Shown here: piece after piece, positions 50,893 through 59,164 of the stretch
Numbering within the stretch: the stretch's first letter is position 1
How the letters are laid out: the number at the start of each line of letters is the position of its first letter
Source of the DNA: Rhizobium sp. AC27/96
GTDB lineage: Bacteria > Pseudomonadota > Alphaproteobacteria > Rhizobiales > Rhizobiaceae
Direction: 5' to 3'
NCBI RefSeq assembly: GCF_001692325.1
Contig: NZ_LXKN01000021.1
Location: forward strand, 1 to 64,000
DNA: 64,000 nt
The notes under the pieces: model-generated
Database searches by the model: none
What the model was told of the DNA's origin: nothing
What the model saw: the letters and a program-made list of their open reading frames with translations, nothing else
Translations under genes and position numbers: made by a program

Positions 50893-50912
50893 TCAATGCC
50901 TCTCGGTCAAAT

Positions 50913-51596
50913 TCACGCTGTCTTGAAATGCGGCAGCGCACGGGAGCGTCGCTCGACGCTCGGGAGAACGGCTTCCATCTTTGGAAGCAGATCGGAAAAG
51001 TCTTCGAAACCGACATAGGGAATGTCGTTTTCTTCGCAGTAGTCGACGAGCTTCGCCTTCGCGAACACGAGGTCGACCTTGTCGGAAACGCAGAAATCGC
51101 TTCGCCCGTCGCCGATATAGACCTGGAGGTCGTTGCTATCGACAACACGACATTTGCAGACGCCGGCGCCGGATACGCAGCCCGTCGCCTGAAACGGCGG
51201 GAACAGCGAATAGGCCTCGCGGCCCTGACTGACGCTGCAGGTCAGCACATTGGCAACGATCGGGAGGCCGTCGATACCGTGACGCGCCAGAATCCGGCGA
51301 ATGAAATAGTCGACGCCATCACTGACGACGGTCACGGGCAGTTCGCCTTTGCGGCAATAGGACAGGAAGCTTTCGAAACCCGGATCGATCGACACCGTGT
51401 CGAGAAATTGATCGAGTTCCGTCCTGCTGGCCTGAATGAGAGCGATCTGCCGGCGCATGCACTCGCCGGAACCGATCTGTCCCTGCTTCCAGAGCCGCTC
51501 GATGTCTTCCCACTCGGAACCGGCGAAACGGGTTAACACCATATCCGTCGCGTCTTCGATGGATATGGTTCCATCAAAATCGCAAAACACCTGCAT
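50913..51596 (-). CDS. HAD-superfamily phosphatase (MtnX/SerB-like)
   Basis: A 227-residue phosphatase with a HAD fold. MQVFCDFDGTIS carries the nucleophile Asp pair, VTVVSDGVDYFI is motif II, KCRVVDSN the lysine region, and YIGDGRSDFC motif IV. Cap and length fit the MtnX/phosphoserine-phosphatase group (C1 cap), which removes phosphate from small metabolites such as keto-pentenyl phosphates or phosphoserine. It is the first gene of the nine-gene operon, right after the phased TCAT array. Confidence 0.9.
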   Translation of the reverse strand: MQVFCDFDGTISIEDATDMVLTRFAGSEWEDIERLWKQGQIGSGECMRRQIALIQASRTELDQFLDTVSIDPGFESFLSYCRKGELPVTVVSDGVDYFIRRILARHGIDGLPIVANVLTCSVSQGREAYSLFPPFQATGCVSGAGVCKCRVVDSNDLQVYIGDGRSDFCVSDKVDLVFAKAKLVDYCEENDIPYVGFEDFSDLLPKMEAVLPSVERRSRALPHFKTA

Positions 51597-51642
51597 GAAA
51601 ATGCCCTTTCGCCTTATCCTAAGTTGCGTCTAACAACCTCGG

Positions 51643-51689
51643 ATGAGCCGGGCATGAGCGGAAAATGAAGCGAGAATGAAAAACGATGA
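51643..51689 (-). promoter_or_regulatory. Helically phased TCAT array upstream of the lipid operon
   Basis: On the minus strand TCAT occurs five times (ATGA on plus at 51643, 51654, 51665, 51676 and 51686), with spacings of 11, 11, 11 and 10 bp. Several are preceded by CT or TT, e.g. TTCATTCTCGCTTCATT and GCTCATGCCCGGCTCAT. Direct repeats one helical turn apart are the binding geometry of OmpR/PhoB/PmrA-type regulators. The array fills the 105-bp gap between kinase stop and phosphatase start. Confidence 0.65.
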
Positions 51690-51701
51690 GAAGTTGATTT
51701 A

Positions 51702-53078
51702 TTAGTTTGCCAGCAATCTCAGGTCTACTTGGAGACCCTTGCTCCAACGCGGCGTGGAAAGCTCTACCGTCGCCGAAAGCCGGTCCGCCGTATCGGCGAC
51801 GATGGCAAGCCCAAGCCCGGCGCCTTCGCTATGAAGCGTGTTGAGCCGGTAGAACCGCTGGAACACCGCCTCCCGCTCATGCAGAGGGATACCAGGCCCG
51901 CTGTCGCTGATCGAAACCTGGCCGAAACCGTCTTCCGACGAGATCGAGACCCTGATCTTGCCGCCGACAGGCGTGTATTTGATGGCGTTGTCCAGAAGGT
52001 TGGTGACCAGCAAACGCATCAGCGATTCGTCGGTCTTGACCTCGACCTTTTCGTCGCCCTCCAGCACCACGTCGAGCTCGCGGCTCGTGATGATGTTGCC
52101 GAATTCGGCAAGCACGGACGCAACCAGATGATAAACCATGACCGATGTCGGATTAAGAGGGTGATGGCTCACCCTCGCCAGCCGCAGCAATTGCTCGATC
52201 AGGTGCGTCGCGTGGTTGTTGCTGGCGACCAGGTCGGCGACGATCGCCTGCCGCTCGTGCTCGTTGTCGCTGTTTCCAAGCATCTGTAGCAGCAGCTTCA
52301 CGCTGGCCTGCGGCGTGCGCAGCTGATGCGCGGCCAGATCCGAAAAGCGCCGTTCGAGCGTCAGCGACTGGGCAAGCTTTTCCAGCAATTGATTGATCGA
52401 GCGGCCGAGCGGAAGCAGGTCGCGCGGCAGCCCTTCGACCGGGATTGCCGAGAGGTCGTCGGGCGATCGGGTGCGGATCTGCCGCACCACCCCGTGGATC
52501 GTGCGCAGGCCGCTGTTGATGCCGAGCCAGATAAGAAAGCCGATGACCGGCACGAGCATCAAAAGCGGAAAGAAGAGATTGAGCAGGATATTGGAGACGA
52601 GCGTTTCGCGAAGCGCGATCTTTTCGCCAAGCTCGATCACGATGGTCGTGTTCGGGATCGGCAGCGAATAGACGCGCCAGTCCTCGCCGCCATAGACCAG
52701 GGTGGTGAACCCTACCTTCTGCTGCGGTACGTCGGAGAGAAAGGCCGTGCTACTGTAGAAACGGATATTGCCGTCGACCCAGGCGCGAAACATGTGCGCA
52801 TCGGCATAGTCATCGGCGTCCTCGTTGAAGGCCAGCTGATTGTCCATGTTGAAGTCGATGTCGTCGATCTGCTTTGCCCCATGCCCTGGATTCTTCTCCA
52901 GCGGACGGCGCAGCAAGCTCCAGATGACGTTCGCATCGTCGATCAGCTGGGCATCGTAGATATTGTTGATTTCCCGCGTCGCGCTGTTGAAGGCAAAGGC
53001 GGCAATCACGACGATGGTCACGACGACGACCGGTGCGATCCGGAGAAACAGGTTGCGGGTAAGAGTGGAATTGTTCAT
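51702..53078 (-). CDS. Membrane sensor histidine kinase (TctE/PmrB-like)
   Basis: A 458-residue kinase. Transmembrane helix one is about 11-31, a periplasmic domain (32-160) carries an acidic patch (DDIDFNMDNQLAF, NEDADDYADAH), helix two is about 162-187, followed by a HAMP-like linker, the dimerisation helix with AHQLRTPQASV (His 251), and an ATPase domain (NLLDNAIKYTP, DSGPGIP, GAGLGLAIV). The acidic patch resembles the cation/antimicrobial-peptide-sensing patch of PhoQ. It overlaps the response-regulator gene by four bases. Confidence 0.93.
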   Translation of the reverse strand: MNNSTLTRNLFLRIAPVVVVTIVVIAAFAFNSATREINNIYDAQLIDDANVIWSLLRRPLEKNPGHGAKQIDDIDFNMDNQLAFNEDADDYADAHMFRAWVDGNIRFYSSTAFLSDVPQQKVGFTTLVYGGEDWRVYSLPIPNTTIVIELGEKIALRETLVSNILLNLFFPLLMLVPVIGFLIWLGINSGLRTIHGVVRQIRTRSPDDLSAIPVEGLPRDLLPLGRSINQLLEKLAQSLTLERRFSDLAAHQLRTPQASVKLLLQMLGNSDNEHERQAIVADLVASNNHATHLIEQLLRLARVSHHPLNPTSVMVYHLVASVLAEFGNIITSRELDVVLEGDEKVEVKTDESLMRLLVTNLLDNAIKYTPVGGKIRVSISSEDGFGQVSISDSGPGIPLHEREAVFQRFYRLNTLHSEGAGLGLAIVADTADRLSATVELSTPRWSKGLQVDLRLLAN

Positions 53079-53743
53079 CGCTCGATCATGTAGCCGACGC
53101 CGCGGATCGATTTGATGAAATCGGTGCCGAGCTTCTTGCGCAGATTATAAATGGTCACTTCGATCGTGTTGCTCTCGACGGTATTCTCGGCGTCGTAAAG
53201 CGCATATTCAATATCGTTCTTCGTGACATAACGGCCGCTGCGTTCCATCAAGAGCTTCAGGAGATGGAACTCCTTCGCTGTCGTATGTACCTGCGCATTG
53301 GCCTTTCGCGCGACCATGGCCGATGGATCGACCTCGACATCGCCACAGCGAATGACGCTTTCGGTCCTGCCGTCACGCCGGCGAATGAGCGCGCGCAGGC
53401 GTGCCAGCAATTCATCCAGATCGAAGGGCTTGACCAGATAGTCATCCGCGCCTTCATCCAGGCCCTCAACCTTCTGGCGAACCGAATCGAGCGCCGTCAG
53501 CAACAGCACCGGCACGGAATTGCCGCGCTGGCGGATGCGGCGCAACACTTCCATGCCGCCGAGCTGCGGCAGATTGATATCGAGCACGATCGCCGCGAAG
53601 TGAGAATGCTGGGCCGCCTCGAGACCGGATTCACCATCGCGCATCCAGTCTACGCCATAGGCATGCTTCTCCAGCGCCTTCTTGAGCGATGACCCGAGAA
53701 TATTGTCGTCTTCAACTAGCAAAACACGCACGATCGACCCCAT
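53075..53743 (-). CDS. OmpR/PmrA-family response regulator
   Basis: A 222-residue regulator. LLVEDDNILGSSLKKALEK opens the receiver, AAIVLDINLPQLGGMEVL carries the phospho-Asp (55), and YLVKPFDLDELLARLRALIR the lysine. The C-terminal winged helix ends at TIYNLRKKLGTDFIKSIRGV. It is the first gene of the unit; its TGA overlaps the kinase ATG (53075-53078). It probably activates the nine-gene lipid operon through the TCAT array. Confidence 0.95.
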   Translation of the reverse strand: MGSIVRVLLVEDDNILGSSLKKALEKHAYGVDWMRDGESGLEAAQHSHFAAIVLDINLPQLGGMEVLRRIRQRGNSVPVLLLTALDSVRQKVEGLDEGADDYLVKPFDLDELLARLRALIRRRDGRTESVIRCGDVEVDPSAMVARKANAQVHTTAKEFHLLKLLMERSGRYVTKNDIEYALYDAENTVESNTIEVTIYNLRKKLGTDFIKSIRGVGYMIER

Positions 53744-53896
53744 TTAGCCGAGAAATTCTGTCGTCGATGTGGGCTGCAATTGGAGCGGCCTTGTGGCAAA
53801 GCTATGACGGATCATTTCCACCGGCAAGGGCCGCGAAAAAGCGTGCTGTCCCGGCAGGCGCCCGAAGCTGCTCCGGAAAGATCCCAGGCCGCAATC

Positions 53897-54754
53897 TCAT
53901 CCCTGCGCGGCGGTCAGGCACTCGGCCAGATAGGCGGCCGCCGGGCTGGTTTCGAGCGGCTGCAATAACCCGATCTCGCGGTGAAAGGTTGCGTCGCCGA
54001 GCGACACCATGCGCACTGACGGTATATCTGGCAGACCGCCATCGATGATCGGCAGAAGCGCCACCCCGAGCCCGCGCCCGACCAATGCCGCCATGCCGGC
54101 TATGTCGTCGATCTCCATCGCCTCATTGGGATCGATCGATTGCGAACGCAGGAACCGGTCCACCTGCCGCCCTCCGAAAGAGCTGCGATCATACCGGATG
54201 AAAGGCTGCTCGCGCAGCAGCGCCCGCCAATCGTCACCCCTCAGTTGTTCGGGAACTGCCAGCATGTAGGGCTCGCGCAAGAGCGGCCGCCAGACGAGAT
54301 TTTTCGGCAGGCCATAGGGAGGTTCGATCAGCACCGCCAGATCGAGTTCGCCGGCATCGAGCAGGTCGAGCAAATGCAGGGAGACACCGGGAACAATGCG
54401 AAGGTGATATCTCGCGAACCGCTGCCGAAACGGCACGAGCGCGCGGGCAAGAACCGCCGATTGAACCGAAGCTATGGCGCCGATGCGCAGCTGCCCGCCA
54501 GAGCTCTCGTCGGTCGGGTCAGTGATATGCTCGAACATTGCGATGATGCCCTTGGCACGCTCCAGGATGCGCAGTCCCGCCGCATTCAGCGTGGCGGAAC
54601 GGCCGGTCCGCTCGAACAACGTGACGCCAAGCCGCTCCTCCAGCCGTTTCATTTGACCGCTGACGGCCGCTTGCGTCAGCCCGATCCGGTCTCCCGCAGC
54701 GGCAAACGTTCCGAAACGGGCAACGGCAACCAGTGTTTTAAGCTCGGGAATCAT
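53897..54754 (-). CDS. LysR-family transcriptional regulator
   Basis: A 285-residue LTTR. LVAVARFGTFAAAGDRIGLT and QAAVSGQMKRLEERLG form the winged helix; FERTGRSATLNAAG follows. The effector domain contains IRIGAIASVQSAV-like and MLAVPEQLRG-like motifs. It is divergent from the VOC gene (gap about 105 bp), the probable target. Confidence 0.92.
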   Translation of the reverse strand: MIPELKTLVAVARFGTFAAAGDRIGLTQAAVSGQMKRLEERLGVTLFERTGRSATLNAAGLRILERAKGIIAMFEHITDPTDESSGGQLRIGAIASVQSAVLARALVPFRQRFARYHLRIVPGVSLHLLDLLDAGELDLAVLIEPPYGLPKNLVWRPLLREPYMLAVPEQLRGDDWRALLREQPFIRYDRSSFGGRQVDRFLRSQSIDPNEAMEIDDIAGMAALVGRGLGVALLPIIDGGLPDIPSVRMVSLGDATFHREIGLLQPLETSPAAAYLAECLTAAQG

Positions 54755-54859
54755 GATTCATCATTTTTCATTGATCTCAGCTTCACAATATACAGTTTTT
54801 CATCGGAAAAAATGTACCTTAATCATTGCTGCATCGAATTCATGCACCAGGAGCCGATC

Positions 54860-55288
54860 ATGAGCGCAGCACCTCTTCACCCCTTCCATCTCGCCTTTCC
54901 CGTCCACGATCTGGCCGCGGCCCGCGCTTTCTATGGCGGCGTGCTTGGCTGCTCCGAGGGCCGCAGCTCGCCCGACTGGATCGACTTCAACTTTTACGGC
55001 CATCAAGTCGTCGCGCATCTGGCGCCGGGGGAAACCGGCGAAGTGGCAGCCAATGCCGTTGATGGTCACGGCGTCCCCGTGCGCCATTTCGGCGTCGTTC
55101 TGTCTATGGAAGAATGGGAGGCCGCTGCTGAAAAGCTGACGAAAGCCGGCATAGAGTTCGTCATCAAGCCCTATATCCGCTTCCGCGGCGAACCCGGAGA
55201 GCAGGCAACCATGTTCTTCAAGGATCCGAGCGGCAATGCCGTCGAGATGAAGGCCTTCGCCGACATCAACAACCTCTTCGCCAAGTAA
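54860..55288 (+). CDS. VOC-family (glyoxalase-like) protein
   Basis: A 142-residue vicinal-oxygen-chelate protein. HPFHLAFPVHDLAAARAFYG begins repeat one and RHFGVVLSMEEWEAAAEKL repeat two; TMFFKDPSGNAVEMKAFAD holds the conserved metal-binding Glu. Such proteins act as lyases, dioxygenases or resistance proteins on small electrophiles. The ATG at 54860 has AGGAG 8 bp upstream. It is divergent from the LysR-type gene. Confidence 0.9.
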   Translation: MSAAPLHPFHLAFPVHDLAAARAFYGGVLGCSEGRSSPDWIDFNFYGHQVVAHLAPGETGEVAANAVDGHGVPVRHFGVVLSMEEWEAAAEKLTKAGIEFVIKPYIRFRGEPGEQATMFFKDPSGNAVEMKAFADINNLFAK

Positions 55289-55303
55289 CGACTAAAGGCT
55301 AGC

Positions 55304-55352
55304 GATATGGGCATCTGACCGCAGGCATGCCGCCGGCCCAGATGCTCATATC
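55304..55352. other. Long hairpin between convergent genes
   Basis: GATATGGGCATCTG (55304-55317) and CAGATGCTCATATC (55339-55352) pair with only two mismatches. There is no T tract, so it is at best a weak terminator or a transcript-stabilising hairpin for the VOC and MocR-type genes. Confidence 0.4.
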
Positions 55353-55366
55353 CAGCGGTACTGTCT

Positions 55367-56809
55367 CTAGCTCGCAGTACCGCCGTCCACCGGACGATCC
55401 GCCATCAGCTTGTGCATCGCTGCTTCGAGCACATCGAAGATCCGAGGATCGGTCGATTGCGCGACATTGAAGCGAATGAAACGCCCGGCCATATCCGACA
55501 CACTGAAGGCATTGCCGGGCGCAACGATGATACCTTCGGGAAGGCAGACGCGCGCGACATCGGCAGCATCCAGCCCCTCGGGCAGCCGGCACCAGAGGAA
55601 CATGCCGGCCTGTGGCTTTAGCCAGGGAACGATGCCGATGGCCTCCAGCCGCGCCGCCACCTCGTTCATGGTCTTGGCAAGCCGCATCCGCAATGCCTCG
55701 ATATGCTTGCGATAGCTGCCATCCTTCAATGCGAGATAGACGAGTTCGGCCGACAATTGCCCGCAGCTGAAGCTGCTGGCGACCTTGAGATCGACCAGAC
55801 CGTCGATCCAGTCCGGCCTCGCGGCAATGAAGCCGCAGCGTATCGAGGCTGAGAGCGTTTTCGAAAAGCTGCCGATGTGGATCACCCGGTCGAGCCCATC
55901 ATAGGCGGCCAGCCGTGGCGCCGGGACATCCTCGAAATCGGCAAAAATATCGTCCTCGATGATGATCAGTTCGGAAGCCTCGGCCAGTTTCAACAGGCGA
56001 TGTGCGGTCACAGGCGAAAGCGCCGCGCCCGTCGGATTATGAATGGCGGAATTGGTGACATAGAGGCGCGGTCTGTGCCGCTCCAAAGCCTGGCCGAACA
56101 GCTCGACATCCGGCCCCGTGGGCGTGAAAGGCACGGAGACGATGTTGACGCGATGGGCGCGCAGCAGTGCATGGAAATTGAAGTAGCAGGGATCGTCCAC
56201 CAGCACGGTATCGCCAGGCTCAAGCAGAAAGCGGCAGAGAAGATCGATGGCCTGTGTGCCGGACTCCGTCAACATGATCTGATCCGGACGCGCCGCTATG
56301 CCATGTTCGCCCAAACGCCTCGCCAGCAGCTGCCGCAACGGCGGCAGGCCAAGCGGCGTTCCATAATTGGCGAGCGCTCCCACATCCCCGCGCGCCAGCG
56401 TCCGCATCGCCCGACGCAAGGCCGCCTGTGGCAGCCATGACGGCGGCAGCCAGCCGCAGCCGGGCTTCAGCATGTCATCGCCAACTTCGAGCGATTGCCG
56501 CGAGATCCATAGCGGATCGACATTGAGATCCGACCTTGCCCCGCTCTCGGACAGCGAAAGCGGCGGCAACGGACCGCAGACATAGAAGCCGGAACCCGGC
56601 CGGGAGCGGATGACACCCTCGGCGGCAAGTCGCTCATAGGCCTCGACGACGGTGGAAACCGAAACTTGCATGGTCTTGGCGAAGCTGCGCACCGATGGCA
56701 ATCGTGCCCCGGGCGTCAGGTTGCGGCCCGCGATCCGATCCGAGATCGCCGCCATGACCCCTTCGATCCGCGTGACGCCGGCGATATTTTTTACCGACAG
56801 ATCATCCAT
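55367..56809 (-). CDS. MocR-type regulator (GntR HTH fused to aminotransferase fold)
   Basis: A 480-residue fusion. The GntR winged helix (LTPGARLPSVRSFAKTMQVS, STVVEAYERLAAEGVIRSRP) is followed by a linker and an aspartate-aminotransferase-fold effector domain: YGTPLGLPPLRQLLARRLGE, NSAIHNPTGAALS and the PLP lysine in HIGSFSKTLSASIRCGFI. MocR proteins sense PLP or amino compounds and activate a divergent gene. Here the divergent gene is an EamA exporter; GTACTG repeats lie between them. Start at 56809. Confidence 0.93.
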   Translation of the reverse strand: MDDLSVKNIAGVTRIEGVMAAISDRIAGRNLTPGARLPSVRSFAKTMQVSVSTVVEAYERLAAEGVIRSRPGSGFYVCGPLPPLSLSESGARSDLNVDPLWISRQSLEVGDDMLKPGCGWLPPSWLPQAALRRAMRTLARGDVGALANYGTPLGLPPLRQLLARRLGEHGIAARPDQIMLTESGTQAIDLLCRFLLEPGDTVLVDDPCYFNFHALLRAHRVNIVSVPFTPTGPDVELFGQALERHRPRLYVTNSAIHNPTGAALSPVTAHRLLKLAEASELIIIEDDIFADFEDVPAPRLAAYDGLDRVIHIGSFSKTLSASIRCGFIAARPDWIDGLVDLKVASSFSCGQLSAELVYLALKDGSYRKHIEALRMRLAKTMNEVAARLEAIGIVPWLKPQAGMFLWCRLPEGLDAADVARVCLPEGIIVAPGNAFSVSDMAGRFIRFNVAQSTDPRIFDVLEAAMHKLMADRPVDGGTAS

Positions 56810-56811
56810 CC

Positions 56812-56858
56812 GTACTGCACCCATAACCATAACAGTTCATGCAAATTGTACTGTACTG
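56812..56858. promoter_or_regulatory. Probable MocR operator (GTACTG repeats)
   Basis: GTACTG occurs at 56812, 56848 and 56853 (the last two overlap as GTACTGTACTG), and two CATAAC repeats lie between. Direct repeats in the divergent promoter are the usual binding mode of MocR regulators. Confidence 0.45.
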
Positions 56859-56918
56859 TCTATGGCTTGCCTCGTCAAACTCGCCGATACCAGCCAAGAC
56901 GAAGAAGGAGCATGTGCA

Positions 56919-57782
56919 ATGGACAAGACAACAACGGGTTGGATCTACGGGATAACCGGGGTGGTGATCTTCAGCGGATCGCTTCCGGCGACGCGGGTGG
57001 CAGTGATGGATTTCGATCCGCTATTCTTGACCGTCGCCCGGGCCGTCATCGCCGGCCTGCTGGGTCTGTGCCTGTTGCTCGCCTTTCGCGAAAAGCGCCC
57101 GGCCCGCGGCGACATCGTATCACTCGCGATCGTCGCGCTTGGCTGCGTCATCGGTTTTCCCCTGTTGACGGCGCTGGCGCTCAAGCACGTCACGTCGGCC
57201 CATTCGATCGTCTTCATCGGGCTACTGCCGCTTGCGACTGCCATCTTCGGGGTGCTGCGTGGCGGCGAACGACCACGCCCGGCCTTCTGGATATTCTCGG
57301 CCATCGGCAGCGGGCTCGTCAGCGGCTATGCACTTGCGCAGGGCGTCTCGGCATCGCCAGTCGGCGATCTCCTGATGCTCGCAGCCGTTCTTGTCTGCGG
57401 GCTCGGCTATGCCGAAGGTGCGGTTCTGTCGCGCCGGCTCGGCGGCTGGCAGGTCATTTGCTGGGCGCTGGTTCTGTCCCTCCCTGTCACCATCGCGCTC
57501 TGCATCGCCACCATGCCGCAAACCATCGCCGGCATTGGCGAGCCGGCCTGGCTTGGCCTTACCTATGTTTCGCTGTTCAGCATGCTGATCGGCTTCGTCT
57601 TCTGGTATCGCGGCCTGGCGCAGGGCGGCATTGCAGCCGTCGGGCAATTGCAGTTCCTGCAGCCCTTCTTCGGCTTCGCGCTTGCCGCACTCCTGCTCAA
57701 GGAGAGCGTCAGCTGGTCCATGCTTGTCGTTACCATCGCCGTCGTCGGCTGCGTCGCGGGTGCCAGGAAGTTCGCACGCTGA
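56919..57782 (+). CDS. EamA-family (DMT) exporter
   Basis: A 287-residue protein with about ten helices in two EamA repeats (WIYGITGVVIFSGSLPATRV, DPLFLTVARAVIAGLLGLCL; second repeat GDLLMLAAVLVCGLGYAEGA). The ATG at 56919 follows AAGGAG. It probably exports an amino acid or amine under control of the divergent MocR-type regulator. Confidence 0.9.
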   Translation: MDKTTTGWIYGITGVVIFSGSLPATRVAVMDFDPLFLTVARAVIAGLLGLCLLLAFREKRPARGDIVSLAIVALGCVIGFPLLTALALKHVTSAHSIVFIGLLPLATAIFGVLRGGERPRPAFWIFSAIGSGLVSGYALAQGVSASPVGDLLMLAAVLVCGLGYAEGAVLSRRLGGWQVICWALVLSLPVTIALCIATMPQTIAGIGEPAWLGLTYVSLFSMLIGFVFWYRGLAQGGIAAVGQLQFLQPFFGFALAALLLKESVSWSMLVVTIAVVGCVAGARKFAR

Positions 57783-57815
57783 CGCCAGTATCAGTGCAAC
57801 AGCAGGCCGCTTGAT

Positions 57816-57858
57816 CTTCTAAACTGATTGGTCCATAAGATACCAATCGGTTTAGAAG
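57816..57858 (+). promoter_or_regulatory. TetR operator upstream of the DUF1348-tetR operon
   Basis: CTTCTAAACTGATTGGT (57816-57832) and ACCAATCGGTTTAGAAG (57842-57858) are 17-bp arms matching at 16 positions. The right arm runs into the ribosome-binding site (AAGGAG) of the DUF1348 gene, so bound repressor would block the whole operon. Confidence 0.75.
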
Positions 57859-57867
57859 GAGCACATC

Positions 57868-58332
57868 ATGCCGACCCCGCTTGTCCCGCCTTTCACACTT
57901 GAAACCGCCGTCGCCAAGGTCCGCATGGCCGAAGATGGCTGGAACAGCCGCGATCCCGAGCGGGTCTCCAAGGTCTATACGGAAGACAGCCAATGGCGGA
58001 ACCGCGCCGAATTTCCGCGCGGCCGCAAGGAGATCGTCGAATTCCTGAGGCGCAAATGGGCAAGGGAGCTTGATTACCGGCTGATCAAGGAACTCTGGGC
58101 CTTCGAGGGCAATCGCATCGCCGTACGCTTCGCCTATGAATGGCGCGATGACAGCGGCCACTGGTTCCGCTCCTACGGCAATGAGAATTGGGAATTCGAT
58201 GCCGACGGCCTGATGCAACGCCGCTTTGCCTCGATCAACGACATGCCGATCAGGGAAGAAGACCGGAAGTTCCATTGGCCGCTCGGCCGGCGCCCGGACG
58301 ATCATCCCAGCCTGTCCGATCTCGGCCTCTAG
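57868..58332 (+). CDS. DUF1348 (NTF2-like) protein
   Basis: A 154-residue NTF2-fold protein. DUF1348 signatures are clear: PPFTLETAVAKVRMAEDGWN, QWRNRAEFPRGRKEIVEFLR and RKWARELDYRLIKELWAFEG with NENWEFD later. The function is unknown; the fold binds small hydrophobic ligands. AAGGAG precedes the ATG. The tetR-type gene starts directly after its stop (TAG-ATG, no gap), so regulator and enzyme are one operon. Confidence 0.92.
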   Translation: MPTPLVPPFTLETAVAKVRMAEDGWNSRDPERVSKVYTEDSQWRNRAEFPRGRKEIVEFLRRKWARELDYRLIKELWAFEGNRIAVRFAYEWRDDSGHWFRSYGNENWEFDADGLMQRRFASINDMPIREEDRKFHWPLGRRPDDHPSLSDLGL

Positions 58333-58896
58333 ATGCCGCGAACCATCTTCGAAAAGCCCGACGCCATCGCCCTTGTGGCCGAAGTCTTTCGCGAACTCGG
58401 CTATGAGGGCGCGTCGATGAGCAACATCACGGCGCGCACCAAGCTGTCGAAGGGCAGCCTCTATCACTTCTTTCCCGGCGGGAAGGAACAGATGGCGGCC
58501 GAGATCATAGCCCATATCGACGCCTGGTTCGTGGTGGACATGTTCAAACCGCTGGAAGAAGGGGAACCTCGCGCCGCCATCCGCACGATGTGGGAGACGG
58601 CCGACAGGTATTTCCGCTCCGGTCGCCGCATCTGCCTGATCGGCGCTTTCGCACTGGACGAGACGCGCGATCGTTTCGCGATGGCCATTCGCAGCTATTT
58701 TCAGCGCTGGATCGAGGCGCTTGCCGGCGCACTGACGAGAGCGGGCCTGACCGGCATCGAAGCACAGGCACTCGCCGAAGAAGCCGTCGTCGGCCTCCAG
58801 GGGGCTCTGATGCTTGCGAGAGCACTTGGCGATGAAGCAGTCTTCGGCAGAATATTGGAGCGGCTGAAGCAACGGCTGGAAACCGCACTCGGCTAG
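58333..58896 (+). CDS. TetR-family transcriptional regulator
   Basis: A 187-residue repressor. The helix-turn-helix is ASMSNITARTKLSKGSLYHF with GGKEQMAAEIIAHI next; the C-terminal domain resembles the YxaF/LmrA type. It should bind the palindrome at 57816-57858 and repress its own operon until a small electrophilic or hydrophobic ligand appears. Its ATG abuts the preceding stop. Confidence 0.93.
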   Translation: MPRTIFEKPDAIALVAEVFRELGYEGASMSNITARTKLSKGSLYHFFPGGKEQMAAEIIAHIDAWFVVDMFKPLEEGEPRAAIRTMWETADRYFRSGRRICLIGAFALDETRDRFAMAIRSYFQRWIEALAGALTRAGLTGIEAQALAEEAVVGLQGALMLARALGDEAVFGRILERLKQRLETALG

Positions 58897-59164
58897 GCCG
58901 TTTAAGCCACCCGAATCACCGCGCGACAAATGCCCTTCCCGTTAACGAATAGGGCCGGACGAAGCGTAATCCATACCCGATATGATCGAAATTCGCCTCC
59001 AGACAGCATTTTTGGCCCTCTGGGTTGGGGATGACCGCCCCCACAACCCGCTGATATTAAAGAATCCTCCATAAAAGTATGGCATTGTTAATCATGTTTG
59101 ATTTGCAACTATCCAAGCTTCCATGTTCAGCAGGCAATGGGAGCATCGAGGAGATGGATAGAAG
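58897..59164 (+). other. Intergenic region upstream of the glucanase-like gene
   Basis: About 270 bp without a gene. It ends in an AT-rich stretch with ribosome-binding sequence GAGGAG near 59149, and probably holds the promoter of the next gene. I see no clear operator. Confidence 0.35.
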
